From Lactobacillus amylolyticus DSM 11664 (GTDB lineage Bacteria; Bacillota; Bacilli; Lactobacillales; Lactobacillaceae), in NCBI RefSeq assembly GCF_000178475.1, contig NZ_ADNY01000061.1, positions 1 through 15,213 on the forward strand: a stretch of 15,213 bases of DNA, given 5' to 3'. The translations under genes were made by a program, and so were the position numbers. Below the pieces are notes generated by a model. It searched no databases, was not told the DNA's origin, and saw nothing but the letters and a program-made list of their open reading frames with translations. The first letter of the stretch is position 1; each line of letters begins with the position of its first letter. Below are positions 6,062 to 12,691 of this stretch, one piece after another.

Positions 6062-6610
6062 ATGAAGAAAATTATTTTAATTGCGGGTCCGTCCGGCGCG
6101 GGCAAGACCACGATTTCCAACTATCTGAAGCGAAAATTTGGCATTCCTCGCGTTGTCACCCATACCACCCGGCCCAAGCGTCCAGGCGAAGAAAATAAGG
6201 TGGATTATTACTTTGAAGATGATGCCAGCTTTGCCCAGTTGCACTTTTTTGAACATGTAAAATATGGCAAATATCAGTATGGCTCAAGCAAGGAAGCATT
6301 GCACAAAGCTTGGCAGAGCAATGATTTAGTGTCTTTAATCGTTGAAATAAATGGCGTCAAGTCTTATGTTACGCAGCTGAAAAATCAGGTTTATTTCTTA
6401 TATGTTACAACCTCGTCAAAAGATGAGTTGAAAGAGCGGCTCATTCGGCGCGGCGACAGCCTTGAGAGCGTTAAAGAGCGCTTGAGCGGCGAAGAGTTGA
6501 ATGAATTGCCGGATGATTTAAAACCATATGCCCACATCTTAATAAACGATACTTGGGCCAAAACAGCAGAGCAGCTCGATGGCTTAATAGCAAGCTTTAT
6601 GCATTCTTAG
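6062..6610 (+). CDS. Guanylate kinase-like P-loop protein (probable paralogue of Gmk)
   Basis: This 182-residue protein has the guanylate kinase fold signatures: P-loop GPSGAGKTT (residues 9-17) and the GMP-binding region THTTRPKRPGEENKVDYYF (33-51). Guanylate kinase makes GDP from GMP and ATP. Some family consensus residues differ. The usual ExxGxDY has Lys in place of Gly (ENKVDYYF), and the usual GNYYGT is GKYQYGSS. The C-terminal lid region is also loosely conserved. It is shorter than typical housekeeping Gmk (about 200 residues) and does not sit beside rpoZ or priA-like genes as gmk often does. I therefore infer a paralogue whose substrate may differ. The ATG has AAGGAAAAG upstream. The gene is monocistronic, divergent from DUF2187. 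Confidence 0.8.
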   Translation: MKKIILIAGPSGAGKTTISNYLKRKFGIPRVVTHTTRPKRPGEENKVDYYFEDDASFAQLHFFEHVKYGKYQYGSSKEALHKAWQSNDLVSLIVEINGVKSYVTQLKNQVYFLYVTTSSKDELKERLIRRGDSLESVKERLSGEELNELPDDLKPYAHILINDTWAKTAEQLDGLIASFMHS

Positions 6611-6703
6611 TTACAAAACATTACACAAAATAAAAGCATTTAAATTTTTTCTTAACGCGTTGGTATTTTTTTTGACATATTCATGTAACATTCACCATGT
6701 AAT
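6610..6703 (+). promoter_or_regulatory. Promoter region of the short NlpC/P60 gene with TGTAA half-sites
   Basis: A perfect -35 TTGACA is at 6672-6677. The nearest -10-like sequence TAATAT (6700-6705) is 22 bases away, longer than optimal. Four TGTAAY half-sites lie here: two direct repeats on the plus strand (6684-6689 and 6698-6703, 14-bp period) and two on the minus strand (6610-6615 and 6620-6625, 10-bp period). They resemble WalR (YycF) half-sites, but neither pair has the 11-bp period of the B. subtilis box. Confidence 0.35.
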
Positions 6704-6772
6704 ATATAAACCGTCGAGTAATTAAGGTCTAAAAAGATCAAATTTATCAATTCGTTAAGGAGAAAATTAATT

Positions 6773-7252
6773 TTGAAACGTAGTTTAGTAAAGTTCGCAG
6801 CAGTTTTATCAGTATTTTTCGCGGGTACCTCATTCATCAATGTCCCATCAGTTAGCCACGCTCAAGAAGTTCAAGCCGCTACTGTTACCCAGGAGCGTAA
6901 GGCAGTTGTTTCTCTTGCTAAGAAGCAAGTCGGCAAAGCTTACGTTTACGGTGCAACCGGTCCTTACAGCTTTGACTGCTCAGGTTTGGCATTATACGTT
7001 TACAAGAATGCTGTTAATGTAACTTTACCAAGAACTACTTACGGTCAAGTAACCAAGGGTACTCGCGTATCTTTGAGCAACCTTGAACCAGGCGACTTGT
7101 TATTCTGGGGCTCAGCTTCAGCACCTTACCACGTAGGTATTTACATCGGTAACGGTCAATATATTCACGCAGCAGCTCCAGGTCAAGGCGTTATCAAGGC
7201 TACCTTGAGTTCATACTTCTACCCATCAGCTGCAAAGCGTGTTTTGAAATAA
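6773..7252 (+). CDS. Secreted NlpC/P60 peptidoglycan endopeptidase (short form)
   Basis: This 159-residue protein starts at TTG, supported by AAGGAGA at 6757-6763. It has a signal peptide (residues 1 to about 36, basic KR, hydrophobic core VKFAAVLSVFFAGTSF) with likely cleavage near SHA or VQA. The mature protein is a single NlpC/P60 domain (about 41-159). Such domains are papain-like cysteine peptidases that cut wall peptides, typically between D-Glu and diaminopimelate or lysine. All three active-site residues are visible: C69 in FDCSGL, H120 in YHVGIYIG and H132 in QYIHA. With no binding domain it may act diffusely in the wall. It has a 160-base upstream region with its own promoter and ends at a strong hairpin. 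It is the first of three NlpC/P60 copies in tandem and looks fully functional. Confidence 0.92.
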   Translation: MKRSLVKFAAVLSVFFAGTSFINVPSVSHAQEVQAATVTQERKAVVSLAKKQVGKAYVYGATGPYSFDCSGLALYVYKNAVNVTLPRTTYGQVTKGTRVSLSNLEPGDLLFWGSASAPYHVGIYIGNGQYIHAAAPGQGVIKATLSSYFYPSAAKRVLK

Positions 7253-7281
7253 TAATGTTAAAAAATTAATTATCTCATCAT

Positions 7282-7326
7282 GTAAAAAAGAACCATGAAG
7301 CAATAGGCTTCAGGGCTCTTTTTTAC
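7282..7326 (+). terminator. Terminator of the short NlpC/P60 gene
   Basis: Outer arms GTAAAAAAGA (7282-7291) and TCTTTTTTAC (7317-7326) pair perfectly. Inner arms TGAAGC (7296-7301) and GCTTCA (7307-7312) pair around an AATAG loop, with small internal bulges between them. The outer T run gives the termination signal. Confidence 0.8.
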
Positions 7327-7364
7327 GCTCCGGTATCACTTTTGAAACATTTTTTACGTATTGA

Positions 7365-7757
7365 ATGAACCACATACAGCGGATAAAAAGGGAGACTCAA
7401 GGTCAATGGATTTTGGCTAAGTACACTGTTAAAGCAAGCAGTGCTTCATCAACTAAGACTGCTACCGTAACTGCCAAGAAGAAGACTACAAAGAAGTCAT
7501 CTCAAGCTACTGGCAATGCCGCAGCTGTTGTTGCTTTGGCCAATTTTGAAGCAGGCAAGAGCTATGTTTGGGGCGCAACTGGTCCTAACAGCTTTGATTG
7601 TTCTGGTTTAACCCAATACGTTTATGAAAAAGCAGCAGGCATCAACATTACCCGTACTACCCATCAACCACTAGACATATCCTTAGTTAATCAACAGAAA
7701 TATAAAGGAAAAGAGCTTGAGATAATTTCTCAGGTTCTTTTTTTGCATTTGAAATAA
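7365..7757 (+). pseudogene. Truncated NlpC/P60 relic
   Basis: The open frame encodes 130 residues, but only about 25-105 look ancestral. GQWILAKYTV matches DEWIQARYTV of the long NlpC/P60 protein at 7841. A Lys/Thr/Ser linker (KKKTTKKSSQ) and the first half of the NlpC/P60 domain follow (SYVWGATGPNSFDCSGL, then TRTTHQ). The signal peptide and most of the N-terminal domain are missing, and the ATG at 7365 has no ribosome binding site. After TRTTHQ homology stops. The PGDLIFWG strand and the catalytic His are lost, and 20 unrelated residues lead into a terminator. The catalytic Cys remains but the active site is incomplete. I infer a duplicate of the downstream gene with 5' and 3' deletions, the latter removing the domain's second half but leaving a terminator in place. 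Confidence 0.8.
7711..7744 (+). terminator. Terminator after the truncated NlpC/P60 copy
   Basis: AAGAGCTTGAGA (7711-7722) pairs with TCTCAGGTTCTT (7728-7739) over a 5-base loop, using two G-U pairs. A run of T continues to 7744. It overlaps the tail of the relic frame, consistent with a deletion that brought the original terminator close to the broken domain. Confidence 0.75.
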
Positions 7758-7799
7758 AAGGCCGAAGTAGCTACAATTGGTATTGTATCTATATATAAG

Positions 7800-7835
7800 A
7801 TGGCAGTGATGCCATTTTTCGCTACCAAAGAGGAC
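7800..7835 (+). promoter_or_regulatory. Leader hairpin with U-tract plus RBS of the long NlpC/P60 gene
   Basis: ATGGCA (7800-7805), loop GTGA, TGCCAT (7810-7815) is a perfect 6-bp stem continuing into TTTT. It sits just upstream of the Shine-Dalgarno AGAGGAC (7830-7836) and the ATG at 7841. It resembles a small intrinsic terminator or attenuator in the 5' leader. No competing antiterminator structure is obvious. Confidence 0.4.
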
Positions 7836-7840
7836 AAAAA

Positions 7841-8674
7841 ATGAAGCATAGATTATTAAAGCTGGGAGCAGCAACAGCAATTTCTGTTACTGGTCTTGGG
7901 ACATTTTCCTCATTGAAACCGGTCGCTGCTTCTACTTTCAAAACAGCGATTAAGCGGGTTAAGATCTCTTATTTGCCGGGTAAAGGCGTTAAGATCTGGA
8001 CCTCCTACAATTCAGGCTGTTTCTTAGGCTACCAAGCTAAGGACGGTACCGAATGGAATGTTGTTAAGACTGCCGTTGATAAGAAGGGCAATCTTTGGTA
8101 TATGGTGGGCGATGACGAATGGATCCAGGCACGTTACACAGTCGACGTGGATTCTAGTTCCAGCACCACTACGACCAGCAAGAAGACGACGAAAAAGAGC
8201 AGCAAGAAGGCCGCTTCTGTTAAGAAGGCAGCGGCGATTGTTTCTAAGACTGCAAAGAAGACTAGCAAAACGACTAAGACTACAAAAACTGCAAAAGCCA
8301 GCAGCCAGGTACCAACCAGCGCTGCTTCGACAATTGTCAGTTTGGCTAATCAAGAAGTTGGCAAGACTTATGTTTGGGGCGGAGTTGGTCCTGACAGCTT
8401 TGACTGTTCCGGCCTTGTCCAATATGTTTATGCGAAAGCTGGCGTGAACTTGCCGAGAACGACTTATGATCAGGTCAAAGTGGGAACAACGGTTTCAATG
8501 AGCAATTTGCAGGCCGGCGACTTGATCTTCTGGGGTTCAACAACAGCTCCATACCACGTCGCTATTTATGTTGGCAATAACCAATACGTTGATGCGGCTA
8601 CGCCAGATCAAGGGGTAGTGCTGCAGACGCTTAGTTCATACTATTACCCATCGATTGCTAAGCGGGTATTGTAG
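7841..8674 (+). CDS. Secreted NlpC/P60 protein with N-terminal wall-binding-like domain
   Basis: The 277 residues are arranged as: signal peptide 1-30 (cleavage near PVAA-S); an SH3/S-layer-associated-like domain, about 36-104 (ISYLPGKGVKIWTSY, GNLWYMVGDDEWIQARYTVD), likely for wall attachment; a Lys/Thr/Ser/Ala linker, about 105-160; and an NlpC/P60 domain, about 161-277. The catalytic Cys is C189 (FDCSGL) and the His is H239 (YHVAIYVG). The third active-site position, His132 in the short paralogue at 6773 (QYIHA), is Asp251 here (QYVDA). Family members usually have His, Asn or Gln at this site, so activity may be altered. The basic linker may interact with teichoic acids (inference). RBS AGAGGAC supports the ATG. 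It ends at a bidirectional terminator shared with the convergent secreted-protein relic. Confidence 0.9.
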   Translation: MKHRLLKLGAATAISVTGLGTFSSLKPVAASTFKTAIKRVKISYLPGKGVKIWTSYNSGCFLGYQAKDGTEWNVVKTAVDKKGNLWYMVGDDEWIQARYTVDVDSSSSTTTTSKKTTKKSSKKAASVKKAAAIVSKTAKKTSKTTKTTKTAKASSQVPTSAASTIVSLANQEVGKTYVWGGVGPDSFDCSGLVQYVYAKAGVNLPRTTYDQVKVGTTVSMSNLQAGDLIFWGSTTAPYHVAIYVGNNQYVDAATPDQGVVLQTLSSYYYPSIAKRVL

Positions 8675-8681
8675 AGATAAA

Positions 8682-8713
8682 AATAATCCACAGGCATTAG
8701 CTTGTGGATTATT
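8682..8713. terminator. Bidirectional terminator
   Basis: AATAATCCACAGGC (8682-8695), loop ATTA, GCTTGTGGATTATT (8700-8713) forms a 14-bp stem with one G-U pair. T runs follow in both directions. It serves the NlpC/P60 gene on the plus strand. On the minus strand it overlaps the end of the secreted-protein relic, whose stop codon (8709-8711) lies in the stem. Confidence 0.85.
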
Positions 8714-9181
8714 TTTTCTTGCTTGCAGCTTTCTTCGTCTTTTTAGTCACCTTTTTGCTGGTTTTCTTCGTGGACTTCTTTGAAGTCGTCTTCAGTGTGC
8801 TCTTTTCTCTGAACAATCTGAAGCTGTAAGTGTAAATGCTGCCGATTTGTACTTTGTACTTATGCGTGTTGACGATCTTCATGGACGCACTCGGCTTGAA
8901 GGTAATTGCGGCGCTGTAGTCGGTACCATAGTTGCGGACGCTTGTAGCCGATGAGGCCGTGAGCACGCAGCGAAGTTTGAGCTGATTGTGTATAAGTTAG
9001 TCTGCGTATAGTTGGTGGTGTCCAGCTGATGGTAGGCAGCTTGGAAAGCTTTGACTTTTTTAGCTTCTGACGAACTGTAATTTGCTGCTTGGACTTCGGT
9101 AGGAGCGCTAATAATAGCGACACCGGAAGAAGCAAGGAGCACACTGGCAGTTAGAGTAAGAAAGAAACGTCTGATTTTCAT
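8709..9181 (-). pseudogene. Frameshifted secreted protein with lysine-rich tail
   Basis: The N-terminal part starts at ATG 9181 (AGAGG upstream) and has a clear signal peptide (MKIRRFFLTLTASVLLASSG, cleavage near EVQA-A). A helical-looking segment follows (SSSEAKKVKAFQAAYHQLD) up to NLYTI. That frame then becomes low quality and stops at 8879. A different frame, open from 8996 to 8709, continues sensibly as LTASSATSVRNYGTDYSAA, then a beta-rich stretch (HKYKVQIGSIYTYSFRL) and a Lys/Ser/Thr tail (TTSKKSTKKTSKK). A single indel between about 8965 and 8996 joins the two halves into a protein of about 155 residues. The family is not recognised. The tail composition resembles the linker of the convergent NlpC/P60 protein, suggesting the same wall environment. 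It could instead be a sequencing error. Confidence 0.65.
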
Positions 9182-9240
9182 GTGAGGCCTCTTGTATAGC
9201 AAGAATCTATCAAGTTATTTGTTACCTTTATTATAGCAAA

Positions 9241-9276
9241 AAATAGATCATCCTTGATGTTAAGGATGATCTATTT
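9241..9276 (-). terminator. Terminator of hflX
   Basis: Perfect 15-bp inverted repeat AAATAGATCATCCTT (9241-9255) and AAGGATGATCTATTT (9262-9276) with a 6-base loop. On the minus strand it follows the hflX stop by 6 bases and continues into TTTTTT. The -10-like TATAAT for the next minus-strand gene (about 9233-9238) starts right behind it. Confidence 0.85.
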
Positions 9277-9282
9277 GATTTA

Positions 9283-10548
9283 TTAAACTAAAAATTCCTT
9301 AAAGCGATTCTGATCCGCCGGAGCAATATTCGCCGTCACATACACACCATCGTCGCGATAATCTTCATCTTGCACCTGCGCATGCTCATGCAAATACGCA
9401 AGAAGCTTGCCATCTGCGAGCGGCAACTTTAAATTAAATTTATCGTAATTGCTGAAGACGCGCTTGACGATTAGATTTGCCAATAATTTGATTGAGCGTT
9501 CATCAATTGCGGAATAAAGAATGTCATCGCCTTCGATTTGCGGATAATTGCGGTCCGTCTTATCAGCTTTGTTGTAGGCGGTGATGGTTGGAATATCTTT
9601 AACGCCTATTTCCCCTAAAACTTGTTGCGTTGTCCGCACCATTTGAATCATGTTCGGGTCGGATGCATCAACCACGTTGACCAACAGATCGGCGTCTTTA
9701 GCTTCTTGCAAGGTTGCCTTGAATGATTCGACTAAGTTATGCGGCAATTTCGAAATAAAGCCAACCGTGTCCGACAGAATAAAACTGAAATTATCCTTCA
9801 TGTCGATCCGGCGCACGCTGGTGTCAAGCGTCGCGAAGAGCATGTTCTTTACGAAAACCTGCTTGTTGGCACCTTCGTCGCTGAACGCCTTCAGCAGTCC
9901 GTTCATCGTGGTGGATTTGCCGGCGTTGGTGTAGCCGACTAAGGCTACTTTAGGGATGCAGCTCTGGTTGCGCCGACTAGCCTTAATCTCTTCTTGACTA
10001 GCGACCGCCTTTAGTTCCTTCTTGATTGCGGAAATTTGTTGGCCGATTGTTCGGCGATTCATTTCAAGTTTTGATTCACCAGCACCACGGTTGGCGAAGC
10101 CACCGCCACGCTGCTGGTCCAAGTTGTTCTCTGAAGGGTGCAAGCGCGGCAATTCATATTGTAAGCGTGCAAGTTGCACCTGCAATTTAGCTTGCTTGGT
10201 GCGGGCACGGTTTGAGAAAATCTCAAGAATAAGTTCTGTTCGGTCGACTACGCGCAGCTTCGTGAGCTTCTCCAGATTCCGGATCTGGACGGGCGTGAGC
10301 TCGTCGTTTAAGACCAGCACTTTGGCTTTCAAGCCATGTGCCATTGCCTTAATCTCATTGATCTTGCCGAGACCGAAGTAAGTTCCGGCCACGATGTTCT
10401 CCGCGTTTTGTCTTGCTTGCCCCACGACTTCCATATTGTTGGCTTCCGTTAGGTTGGCCAATTCCGTCATGTAATACTCGAAGTTAGGGTCATTGAGGTT
10501 TACCCCAGCGATAAATGCTTTTGTCTTTTTGGGTTGATTATCAATCAT
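9283..10548 (-). CDS. hflX: HflX, ribosome-associated GTPase
   Basis: HflX binds the 50S subunit and splits stalled or stress-inactivated ribosomes. At 421 residues it has the normal length. An N-terminal HflX domain (about 1-130, with NIVAGTYFGLGKINEI and LVLNDELTPVQIRNLE) is followed by a helical linker with the conserved GGGFANRGAGESKLE (148-162). The GTPase domain has G1 GYTNAGKS (205-212), G3 DTVGF (260-264), G4 NKAD (326-329) and G5 near YSAI. The ATG at 10548 is preceded by AAGGTGGGTGA, a good Shine-Dalgarno. The gene is monocistronic with its own terminator and diverges from the EPS operon. Confidence 0.96.
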   Translation of the reverse strand: MIDNQPKKTKAFIAGVNLNDPNFEYYMTELANLTEANNMEVVGQARQNAENIVAGTYFGLGKINEIKAMAHGLKAKVLVLNDELTPVQIRNLEKLTKLRVVDRTELILEIFSNRARTKQAKLQVQLARLQYELPRLHPSENNLDQQRGGGFANRGAGESKLEMNRRTIGQQISAIKKELKAVASQEEIKASRRNQSCIPKVALVGYTNAGKSTTMNGLLKAFSDEGANKQVFVKNMLFATLDTSVRRIDMKDNFSFILSDTVGFISKLPHNLVESFKATLQEAKDADLLVNVVDASDPNMIQMVRTTQQVLGEIGVKDIPTITAYNKADKTDRNYPQIEGDDILYSAIDERSIKLLANLIVKRVFSNYDKFNLKLPLADGKLLAYLHEHAQVQDEDYRDDGVYVTANIAPADQNRFKEFLV

Positions 10549-10587
10549 TTAGTCACCCACCTTTTTTATCTAAATTATAATTATATT

Positions 10588-10610
10588 CTATTACATAGGC
10601 TATATAATAG
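10588..10610. promoter_or_regulatory. 23-bp imperfect palindrome between hflX and the EPS operon
   Basis: CTATTACATAG, G, CTATATAATAG reads nearly the same on both strands: one mismatched pair plus the central base break the symmetry over 23 bp. It contains a TATAAT (10603-10608) and lies 40 bases from the hflX start within the 192-base divergent region. It could be an operator acting on hflX, the EPS operon, or both. AT-rich sequence makes chance symmetry possible. Confidence 0.35.
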
Positions 10611-10663
10611 GCAGAAAAAGACTTCTTTTTTTATTAAAAATCCTGTGAAAAGGCTTCAATAGC

Positions 10664-10728
10664 TAGTCAATTGACAGGGATGGTTATATAATTAAGAAAA
10701 TTGAAAAACAAAGTTTTATAAAAGGGAT
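10664..10728 (+). promoter_or_regulatory. Probable promoter of the EPS operon
   Basis: A -10 TATAAT lies at 10687-10692 with a weak -35 TAGTCA at 10664-10669 (17-base spacing). A perfect TTGACA at 10671-10676 is only 10 bases from that -10 and so is badly spaced for it. Transcription would start near 10700. AAAGGGAT (10721-10728) is the likely ribosome binding site, rather far (12 bases) from the ATG at 10741. Confidence 0.45.
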
Positions 10729-10740
10729 AATAGAATAAAT

Positions 10741-11802
10741 ATGGCAGAAGAGAAAAAACGAGAAGATATCCAACAACAGCATAAGCATCATTACCACCAT
10801 CACAGACATCACCACCGCAAGTTTTGGCGCGTGTTCTGGATCGTGATCGGCCTTGTGGTCGTTGTTGGACTTTTTGTTGCCGGAATGGCATACAAAAATG
10901 TTCGTGACGCGACTAACAACATGTATACGCCGGTCGATAAGAACACGGCAAGCAACAAGGGTAGAACTTTGGACAATCTGCTTGCCAAGAAGCAGCCAAT
11001 TAATATTTTGCTCTTGGGTACCGATACCGGTGCGATGGGACGTAAGTGGAAAGGTCGGACCGATACCATTATGATGATGGCCATTAATCCTAAGACTGAA
11101 TCAACCACGATTATGAGTATTCCGCGTGACTCCAACGCGATCTTCCCTGATTACCCACAATATGGCGTAACCAAGATCAACTCCGCTTACACGCTTGGCG
11201 GCGTTAGCGAAACTATCAAGACGCTAGACAAATACTACAGCGTGCCAATTGATGGCTATATCATGATTAACATGGGTGGCTTGGTGAAGGCCATTGATCA
11301 AATTGGCGGTATTGATGTTACTTCACCACTAACATTCAACAATATGGGCTATTCCTTCGTTAAGGGTAAGACTTACCATATGAATGGTAAGAAGGCATTA
11401 GCCTTTTGTCAGTTGCGTCATGGTGACCCTAACCAAGACTATGGTCGTCAGCAACGTGACCGGTTGGTAGTGATGGCCCTTCTTAAGAAGTCAATTTCCC
11501 CTTCAACTTTGCTTAATACGAAGTTCTTGAATTCAATTTCAAGTGAAATGCAAACTGACTTGACGATGAGCCAAATGTACAAGATCGGGAGGGATTACCG
11601 TAAGGCTACCGATAATTTGGTTCAAGATCACGCACAAGGTACAAGCAAGATGACTAATAATCCGAAATTTGGCCCAATGGAAATTGAGGTTATCAGTCGA
11701 GCCGAACGCCAACGCGTATCTAATAAGTTGAGAAAGGCGCTTGGCTTGCCAACCGTAACTGTTAAGAAGAACAGTGCAAGCTATGTAATGAGAAATAATT
11801 AA
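10741..11802 (+). CDS. epsA: LytR-CpsA-Psr (LCP) family protein, first gene of the EPS operon
   Basis: LCP proteins transfer undecaprenyl-linked glycopolymers onto peptidoglycan outside the membrane. The first gene of Lactobacillus EPS operons usually encodes one, often described as a regulator. The protein has 353 residues: a cytoplasmic N-terminus, one membrane helix (about 29-50) and an extracellular LCP domain (about 88-245). Signature residues are LLLGTDT (90-96), GRTDT (105-109), IPRD (127-130) and DYGRQQRDR (233-241), the arginine-rich set that binds the polyprenyl diphosphate. Unusually, residues 14-25 hold nine histidines (HKHHYHHHRHHH) just before the helix. They could bind metal or act as a pH-sensitive basic patch, but this is inference. 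It is separated from epsB by 11 bases. Confidence 0.93.
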   Translation: MAEEKKREDIQQQHKHHYHHHRHHHRKFWRVFWIVIGLVVVVGLFVAGMAYKNVRDATNNMYTPVDKNTASNKGRTLDNLLAKKQPINILLLGTDTGAMGRKWKGRTDTIMMMAINPKTESTTIMSIPRDSNAIFPDYPQYGVTKINSAYTLGGVSETIKTLDKYYSVPIDGYIMINMGGLVKAIDQIGGIDVTSPLTFNNMGYSFVKGKTYHMNGKKALAFCQLRHGDPNQDYGRQQRDRLVVMALLKKSISPSTLLNTKFLNSISSEMQTDLTMSQMYKIGRDYRKATDNLVQDHAQGTSKMTNNPKFGPMEIEVISRAERQRVSNKLRKALGLPTVTVKKNSASYVMRNN

Positions 11803-11813
11803 GGATTAGATGG

Positions 11814-12676
11814 ATGGACAATCAAAACAAAAATACAGATTCACAAACAATTGATTTAACGCATTTGCTTCAAATTTGCCGCAAGCATATTTGGGCTTTG
11901 ATTCTTTGGAGCGTTGGTTTGGCCTTCTTGGGCTGGGCCGTTTCTAGCTTTATTATTTCACCTAAGTATTCAGCTAGTGCTCAGCTGCTGGTTAACCAAA
12001 AAAATAAAACAGATCCCAATACCGCTTATGTGACCCAGCAGGCCAACATGCAATTGGTTACTACCTATAAGGATATTGCCACTAGTCATGTTGTCTTGAC
12101 TGATGCGTCAAAACGCTTGGCCAACCCAGTCAAAGTTGTTAAAAAAGCACAACCAGCAAATATAAAACTAAAGCAAATGGCACAAGAGTTTTAGTTAAGA
12201 AGGCCCAACCGGCTGTCATCGAAAGATCAGGCAAGTCTTACAGCATTTCAGCTGGTGAATTGGCCGGCAGTATTTCTGTAACAACCCAACAACAATCACA
12301 GGTCTTTGCTATTAATGCAACCGCTAATACGCCTGAAAAGGCAAAGGTAGAAGCTAACGCGGTAGCTGAGGCTTTCAAGGCACAAATTCCTAAGATTATG
12401 AACGTCAACAATGTTACGATTGTTGCCCCAGCCACTAATGGTAAACAAACTTCACCTAACGTTAAACTCTTTACCTTAGCTGGCTTTGTTATTGGATTAA
12501 TTTTGAGTTTTGCCATTGTCTTGATCAAGGAAATGTCTAATACCACTGTTCGGGATGATGACTACTTAACTGAGACATTAGGCTTAACTAACTTAGGTCA
12601 AATTGCCCACTTCCACGTTGCTTCATCATTCAAGATTAACAGCGGCAGAAAGAGCAATAAGAGACGTCGGGTTTAA
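11814..12676 (+). pseudogene. epsB: EpsB: Wzz/CpsC-type chain-length and kinase-activator protein, broken by a frameshift
   Basis: EpsB/CpsC proteins have two membrane helices around an extracellular Wzz domain. They control EPS chain length and activate the partner BY-kinase. Here the first frame gives 126 residues from ATG 11814 (AAGGA at 11801-11805) with helix 1 (about 26-48, WALILWSVGLAFLGWAVSSF), but stops at 12194 after NIKLKQMAQEF. The minus-one frame continues family-like as KYKTKANGTRVLVKKAQPAV, then SYSISAGELAGSISV, helix 2 (VKLFTLAGFVIGLILSFAIV) and a basic tail, to 12676. Reading one more A in GCAAAT (12158-12160) restores about 287 residues, the normal length. The kinase-activating C-terminus therefore lies beyond the break. 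It may be inactivated, rescued by slippage at the A6 run (12141-12146), or a sequencing error. Confidence 0.88.
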
Positions 12677-12691
12677 TGAAAGGAAACGCAA

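Noticed and set aside
10671..10692. Consensus promoter TTGACA/TATAAT for epsA
   Set aside because: The two hexamers are only 10 bases apart, too close for sigma-A use together.
12141..12147. Programmed -1 ribosomal frameshift site (A AAA AAG) in epsB
   Set aside because: In the zero frame the run reads AAA AAA GCA, so the slippery heptamer is not in the required register; transcript slippage remains only a weak possibility.
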